From Hyphomicrobiales bacterium (GTDB lineage: Bacteria; Pseudomonadota; Alphaproteobacteria; Rhizobiales; Rhizobiaceae): a stretch of DNA of 64,000 nucleotides. Below are positions 59,639 to 64,000 of this stretch, piece after piece. Position numbers and translations under genes: made by a program. The notes beneath the pieces are model-generated. The model was not told the DNA's origin. It saw only the letters and a list, made by a program, of their open reading frames with translations, and made no database searches. Location of the stretch: assembly GCA_900466875.1 (NCBI GenBank), contig UBNQ01000023.1:310001-374000 (forward strand), written 5' to 3'. Positions within the stretch are counted from its first letter, which is position 1; each line of letters starts with the position of its first letter.

Positions 59639-60952
59639 TCAGTTTTCCCGCATCGCCCGTTCCATCTGGTCGCTGATCGGCTTCATCAGATAGGCAAGTG
59701 CCGTACGCGGCTCCGACTTTATATAGGCCTCCACGGGCATGCCGGGGGTCAGCGCCAGATTGCCAAGCTTCTCGCGCTCTTGCGCAGAGATTGCGATCCG
59801 CGCCGAATACCAGCTCTCGCCGGTCTGTTCGTTGACGCTGACATCCGGCGAAAGGCTCTCCACCCGGCCTTCGATCTCGGATGTGGTTCTCTGGTTGAAA
59901 GCCGAGAAGCGCAGCCGTGCTGGCTGTCCGATGGAGATCTGATCGACGTCGGTCGGTTTCACCCGCATGTCGACAGTCAGCAAGTCGCGGCTCGGAACGA
60001 TCGTCATCGCGGCTTCGCCGGGGCTCAGGAAGCCGCCGACCGTATGTGTCGAGAGCTGATGGACGACGCCATCGACCGGTGCGCGGATCTCGAGATGGGC
60101 GACCTGATCTTCAAGCGCCCGTCGCTGCTCCGCAAGCTTGACGAGCCTGCCTTCCGTGTCGAGAAGCTCGGTGAGAACTTCGGCCCGCCGATCCTTCTGA
60201 AGCTGCGCGATCTGTAGCTCGATTTCGGTGATCCGTTTGCCCGCCGTGGCTTCATCGGAGATAAATTGGCTGCGTTCGCCGCTAAGCTGCGCCACCGTGC
60301 GTTTGGAATCCGCCAGCCGCGAGAACTGAACCAGTCCTTCCTTGGCAAGGTTTTCGATCTTCTGGGCCTGCTGTTGGCTCCACGAGGCTTCTTCCGCATT
60401 GGCAAGCAGTCGTTGGCGCGTGCCGTCCCGCTGCTGCTCGATCTGGGCGATCTGCTCCTTGAACTGAGCCTTTTTGCTTTCGATCTGCTCGCGGCGAGCA
60501 TTGAACAGAGAGGTCTCGGATTTCAGGCCGTCGATGAACAGCCTGTCGTCAAGCCTCGCCATCTGCTGCAGCGGATCGATGAGCTCGTCAGCGCCGTCGC
60601 GCTCGGCGACCAGCCGCAGACGCCGTGCGTCGAGCTGATCGATTTCCTTCGATGTCGCCGCCAGATTGGTGACTGCCTCGACCCCATCGAGGCGCACGAG
60701 GATGTCACCGGCACGAACCATGGTGCCGTTGCTGACACGGATTTCTCGAACGATACCGCCCTGTCCGTGCTGGATCTTCTTCGTGTTGCCTTCGACACCG
60801 ACGACCCCGCTGCCAATTACGGCGGCGCTGATATTCATCGTCGCCGCCCAGCCGCCGGCACCGATCACGAGCGTTCCCAGCGTCACGCCGGCAAGCAGCA
60901 TATAGCGTCTGATGTTCCGGTTGGCGGGGCTTTCCAATGCGGCTCTGGTCAT
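59639..60952 (-). CDS. prsE: Type I secretion membrane-fusion (adaptor) protein, HlyD/PrsE family
   Basis: A 437-residue protein with one N-terminal membrane span (about 17-40). A lipoyl/barrel-sandwich part split around a long coiled coil follows (about 75-100, coiled coil about 110-300, second half about 300-340). The C-terminal beta domain ends near L-A-L-T-P-G-M-P-V-E. It links the ABC exporter to an outer-membrane TolC-like channel, which is not encoded here. The ATG overlaps the prsD stop (ATGA), so the two are coupled. In rhizobia PrsDE exports glycanases, adhesins (Rap) and other calcium-binding proteins; the GH5 enzyme nearby is a candidate cargo. Confidence 0.92.
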   Translation of the reverse strand: MTRAALESPANRNIRRYMLLAGVTLGTLVIGAGGWAATMNISAAVIGSGVVGVEGNTKKIQHGQGGIVREIRVSNGTMVRAGDILVRLDGVEAVTNLAATSKEIDQLDARRLRLVAERDGADELIDPLQQMARLDDRLFIDGLKSETSLFNARREQIESKKAQFKEQIAQIEQQRDGTRQRLLANAEEASWSQQQAQKIENLAKEGLVQFSRLADSKRTVAQLSGERSQFISDEATAGKRITEIELQIAQLQKDRRAEVLTELLDTEGRLVKLAEQRRALEDQVAHLEIRAPVDGVVHQLSTHTVGGFLSPGEAAMTIVPSRDLLTVDMRVKPTDVDQISIGQPARLRFSAFNQRTTSEIEGRVESLSPDVSVNEQTGESWYSARIAISAQEREKLGNLALTPGMPVEAYIKSEPRTALAYLMKPISDQMERAMREN

Positions 60953-62718
60953 GCGGTTCTCCGGACCTCGTCGGGCCTGGTCTTGAGTTTGCCGAGAACA
61001 TCGTCACGCGGGCCAAAGGCGGTCATCGCGCCATTGGTGATGACGAGCAGGTGGTCGACGACCTTGAGCATGTTGGCGCGATGGGCGATGACGATGACGA
61101 TCGAGCCCTTCTGGCGGACGGCCGTCACCGCGGATGCGAGTGCTTCCTCGCCTTCGGCGTCGAGATTGGAATTCGGCTCATCGAGCACGACGAGGAACGG
61201 GGTGCCGTAGAGCGCGCGGGCCAGCCCGATGCGCTGGCGCTGCCCGCCCGAAAGCGTGCCTCCGCCGGCGCCGACCTGCGTGTCGTAGCCGTTCGGCAGC
61301 GACAGGATCAGGTCATGGACATTGGCGAGCCTGGCTGCCTCCATGATTTTTTCCGGCGTCGCCGAAGAGGAAAAACGGCTGATATTGTCGGCCACGGTAC
61401 CGGCAAAAAGCTCGACATTCTGCGGCATGTACCCGATCGACGGACCCAGTCGGTCGCTGTGCCACTGTGATAGCTCGGCGCCATCCAGCCGGATCGTGCC
61501 TTTCACGGCAGGCCATGCACCGGTCAAGGCGCGGCCCAGACAGGATTTGCCGCTGCCGCTCGGCCCGATGATGCCGATGCCCTGGCCGGCAAACAGGCTG
61601 GCCGACACGTTCTGGACAAGCACCTTGCCGCTTCCGGGCGCGGCGACCGCAAGACCTGCAACGGACAGCGAGCGGCTCGGCATCGGCAATTGCATCTCCG
61701 CAGTTTCCGGCTTGATCCGTTCGAAAGTGTCCTGCAGGCGTCGAGCCGATTGCCGTGCCGAGATGAAATTGCGCCACTGACCGGTCGCCATTTCGATCGG
61801 GGCCAGTGCCTTGGAGGTCAGCACCGATGCGGCGATGATGACGCCCGCCGATGCAAGCTGGTCGATGACCAAAAGCGCGCCGAGCGCCAGTATCCCGGAT
61901 TGAAGCGCCAGCCGGAAGATCTTGGCGATGGCGGTAAAGGTTGCAGTCAGATTGCTGCTGCGAAGATTTTCCGCCGTGTATTTGTCGTGAACGCTTTCGA
62001 TACGCTTCGCAAACGCCTCCCGCATGCCCATGGCGCGCAGTGTATCGGCGTTGCGGCGGCCCGCTTCGGTCAGTTCCCAGCGGTTGGCGAGATGCTGCGC
62101 CGCCTGCTTGCTCGGTTTTCTCAGCAGCAACTCGCTGCACAGCGTCAGGCTCAGGAGAACGACCGCACCCGCGACGACGGCAAGACCGAACAGGGGATGG
62201 AAGAGATAGAGAAGGAAGACGAAGACCGGAATCCACGGCAGATCGGCAATCGCGATCGGACCCGGCCCGCTCATGAACTGCCGTATCTGATCGAGATCCC
62301 GAAGCGGTGCCGATGACGCGCCGTCCTGTCCTGCAGCCGGCACGGCAAGCGTCGCCAGGATCGACGGCTCGCTCAGCTGTTCGTCGAGACGGCGGCCGAT
62401 CTGCAGGAGAACTTTCGAGCGGAGAATTTCGATGACGGTCAGCACCGCATAAATGCCGGCAGCCAGAAGCGAAAGCGCTGCGAGCGTCGGAATGCTGTGG
62501 CTGGCCAGCACCCGGTCATAGACCTGCATCATGAAGAGCGGGCTGACGAGCATCAGGATGTTGCTGACGGCGCTCAGGACGGCGACGCCGATAAATGCCT
62601 GCCGCGTTGCCGAAAGAGCCGATCGGATCGAGGGTTGCCCGTTTGTCGTAGCCAAGCACTGCCTCATGAACGCACGATACCAAGGATGAGTAGCAAGGTT
62701 ACGAGAAACGAGGTTCAC
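60949..62718 (-). CDS. prsD: Type I secretion ABC transporter, PrsD family
   Basis: A 589-residue half-transporter with an N-terminal permease domain (six spans, about 35-320) and a C-terminal ATPase with Walker A GPSGSGKS at about 385-392. The signature LSGGQRQRIGLARAL and Walker B LVVLDEP follow. No C39 peptidase domain. The start is GTG 62718; ATG 62667 is an alternative that drops 17 residues, and neither has a strong SD. It powers export of proteins with uncleaved C-terminal signals together with PrsE. Divergent from pssD, 252 bp apart, so one region controls both units. Confidence 0.93.
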   Translation of the reverse strand: MNLVSRNLATHPWYRAFMRQCLATTNGQPSIRSALSATRQAFIGVAVLSAVSNILMLVSPLFMMQVYDRVLASHSIPTLAALSLLAAGIYAVLTVIEILRSKVLLQIGRRLDEQLSEPSILATLAVPAAGQDGASSAPLRDLDQIRQFMSGPGPIAIADLPWIPVFVFLLYLFHPLFGLAVVAGAVVLLSLTLCSELLLRKPSKQAAQHLANRWELTEAGRRNADTLRAMGMREAFAKRIESVHDKYTAENLRSSNLTATFTAIAKIFRLALQSGILALGALLVIDQLASAGVIIAASVLTSKALAPIEMATGQWRNFISARQSARRLQDTFERIKPETAEMQLPMPSRSLSVAGLAVAAPGSGKVLVQNVSASLFAGQGIGIIGPSGSGKSCLGRALTGAWPAVKGTIRLDGAELSQWHSDRLGPSIGYMPQNVELFAGTVADNISRFSSSATPEKIMEAARLANVHDLILSLPNGYDTQVGAGGGTLSGGQRQRIGLARALYGTPFLVVLDEPNSNLDAEGEEALASAVTAVRQKGSIVIVIAHRANMLKVVDHLLVITNGAMTAFGPRDDVLGKLKTRPDEVRRTA

Positions 62719-62970
62719 ATTTGATGAACAAGGCCGGATTCATTGGATTTTCAGGAAAACTGAAGTCGTTTTCGGGGTTTTGCATCTGGTCGCATCGCTC
62801 AATTCGGTGACCCGCAAGTGTTTGGCGGCGAGAAAAGGCCCATCAGCGTTAATAATAAATTAAAAAATCGTGTCTGCGCTTTTCAATTGCGTTGCTGTAA
62901 ACATACTTCGATGGCAGATAGTGTCGCACATAATTATTACGACTTCGATTGAATATAGGGGCGTTCAATT

Positions 62971-63417
62971 TTGACTAGGGTACTCGCAATAACCTCTGGC
63001 GGGGGCCATTGGGACGAGATGATGGTCTTGAGGGAGGACCTGGCCGGCGTCGAAATGATCTACGCAAACACCTTTCCGGGGCTGGCGGAGAGCGCCGGGG
63101 TGGAAAAATGCTATCTTATCGAGGATTGTAACCGGGATACGCCCATGTCGGTCATCCGGTGCGCACGTGATATTTTCCGGGTGATCCGGCAGGAGCGTCC
63201 CGATCTCATCATCTCGACAGGTGCCGCACCTGGACTGATCGCGATCGTCATCGGCAAGGCCTTCGGTTGCCGTACGATCTGGGTCGAGAGCGTCGCCAAT
63301 TCCATCGAGCTTTCCATGAGCGGCCGGCTCGCGGGCAAGTTCGCCGATCTGTGGCTGACGCAATGGCAACATCTTTCCCGTCCCAAAGGGCCTGTCTATT
63401 GGGGTAGCATCCTGTGA
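62971..63417 (+). CDS. pssD: PssD: Alg14-like subunit of a two-component glycosyltransferase
   Basis: A 148-residue protein with TTG start and AGGGG upstream. The N-terminus T-S-G-G-G-H-W-D-E-M and the stretch L-I-I-S-T-G-A-A-P-G match the Alg14/PssD family (N-terminal half of a split GT-B enzyme; acceptor and membrane side). In Rhizobium leguminosarum PssD and PssE together move glucuronic acid onto the lipid-linked glucose. The partner starts inside its last codons (4-base overlap). The UDP-glucuronate donor is made by RkpK encoded at 36-37 kb. Confidence 0.92.
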   Translation: MTRVLAITSGGGHWDEMMVLREDLAGVEMIYANTFPGLAESAGVEKCYLIEDCNRDTPMSVIRCARDIFRVIRQERPDLIISTGAAPGLIAIVIGKAFGCRTIWVESVANSIELSMSGRLAGKFADLWLTQWQHLSRPKGPVYWGSIL

Positions 63418-63905
63418 TCTTGCTGACTGTCGGTACACAGCTGCCCTTCGATCGCCTTGTGCAGATCATGGACGCGATCGCGCCGGAGCTTCCCGACACG
63501 ATCTTTGCCCAGATCGGTCGGGGTGACTACATTCCGCGCAACTTCGAACATTGCCGCATGGCCTCGCCGGATGAACTGGCGGAAAAGTTCGCCGGCGCCA
63601 GCCGAATCGTCTCGCATGCCGGAACGGGAAGCCTGCTGACGGCGCGCCGTCATCGCAAGCCGATCATCCTTTTCCCGCGCAGGGCGTCCCTGGGCGAACA
63701 CCGCAACGACCATCAGCTTGCAACCTGCCAGCAGTTGAACGGCTCGCCGGGCCTGTCCGTGGCTTATGATGAAGCAGACCTGCACGCGCTGTTGCGTTCC
63801 GATACGGTTCCTGTGGCCGACGAGCCTGCGTCGCTCGCAACGGGATCCAGGCTTGGGCGCGGGATTGCCGATTATATCCGCCGGATCGACCATGAGGAAC
63901 ACTGA
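63414..63905 (+). CDS. pssE: PssE: Alg13-like catalytic subunit of a two-component glycosyltransferase
   Basis: A 163-residue protein, GTG start overlapping the pssD stop (GTGA). Motifs of Alg13/PssE: T-V-G-T-Q-L-P-F-D-R-L near the N-terminus, S-H-A-G-T-G-S-L-L for binding the nucleotide sugar, and the P-R-x-x-x-x-G-E-H-R-N-D-H-Q segment. It forms the active enzyme with PssD, most likely a beta-1,4-glucuronosyltransferase as in R. leguminosarum. It is the last gene in the window; 95 bases after it hold no gene. Confidence 0.93.
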   Translation: MILLTVGTQLPFDRLVQIMDAIAPELPDTIFAQIGRGDYIPRNFEHCRMASPDELAEKFAGASRIVSHAGTGSLLTARRHRKPIILFPRRASLGEHRNDHQLATCQQLNGSPGLSVAYDEADLHALLRSDTVPVADEPASLATGSRLGRGIADYIRRIDHEEH

Positions 63906-64000
63906 TTGTTGCGGCCGAGAGTGACGCTCCGGCCTGCAAAACTTCTGTAACGGCCATGAGCTAAAGCCATATTTGTAAATGGGCTTACTCGAATTAAGGC

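Overview
The window looks like chromosomal DNA of an alphaproteobacterium of the Rhizobiaceae (Rhizobium / Neorhizobium / Agrobacterium type). Supporting signs are the clpP-clpX-lon-hupB order, the rkpA-rkpG-rkpH capsule genes, rkpK, the PrsD/PrsE type I secretion pair, PssD/PssE-type glycosyltransferases, high GC in third codon positions with long antisense open frames, and frequent TTG/GTG starts with good Shine-Dalgarno (SD) sequences. The species cannot be fixed from the sequence alone. I see no tRNA, rRNA, insertion sequence, phage or CRISPR array.

Layout. 1-6.3 kb: housekeeping and accessory genes (small membrane protein, MarR regulator divergent from a short-chain dehydrogenase, lrgAB-type pair, periplasmic gamma-glutamyltransferase, GGDEF protein). 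6.5-12.2 kb: proteostasis block clpP, clpX, lon, plus hupB, with clear terminators and a candidate RpoH promoter before clpP. 12.3-19.3 kb: exported phytase-like protein and a YhaO/YhaN-type nuclease and ATPase pair. 19.3-33.4 kb: rkp-1-type capsule region, with an outer-membrane export lipoprotein, a 2476-residue reducing polyketide/fatty acid synthase (RkpA), an alpha-oxoamine synthase (RkpG) and a reductase resembling 3-ketosphinganine reductase (RkpH). A PPP-type phosphatase follows, and two related membrane proteins of unknown function bracket the block. 33.7-36.1 kb: katG and a tiny membrane protein. 36.3-63.9 kb: a large exopolysaccharide locus.

How the genes fit together. A minus-strand run makes precursors and starts the chain: an ExoY-like initiating sugar transferase, a phosphohexomutase and ManC (GDP-mannose), and RkpK (UDP-glucuronate). 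Wzy-like polymerase, Wza-like export lipoprotein and a Wzc-like tyrosine kinase handle polymerisation and export. Three GT4-type glycosyltransferases, PssD/PssE and two acyltransferases build and decorate the repeat unit. A GH5 glycanase without a signal peptide sits in the same run as the PrsDE exporter that could secrete it. No Wzx flippase is visible.

Most interesting point: RkpA, RkpG and RkpH together look like an acyl-chain, then amino-acid condensation, then keto-reduction route to a sphingoid-like lipid, which could be the anchor or primer of the capsule. Secondary points are a 38-codon leader ORF overlapping the TTG start of the export lipoprotein, two related tiny membrane proteins beside polysaccharide genes, a shared palindrome before hupB and rkpA, and exact 288-bp repeats in the GH5 gene.
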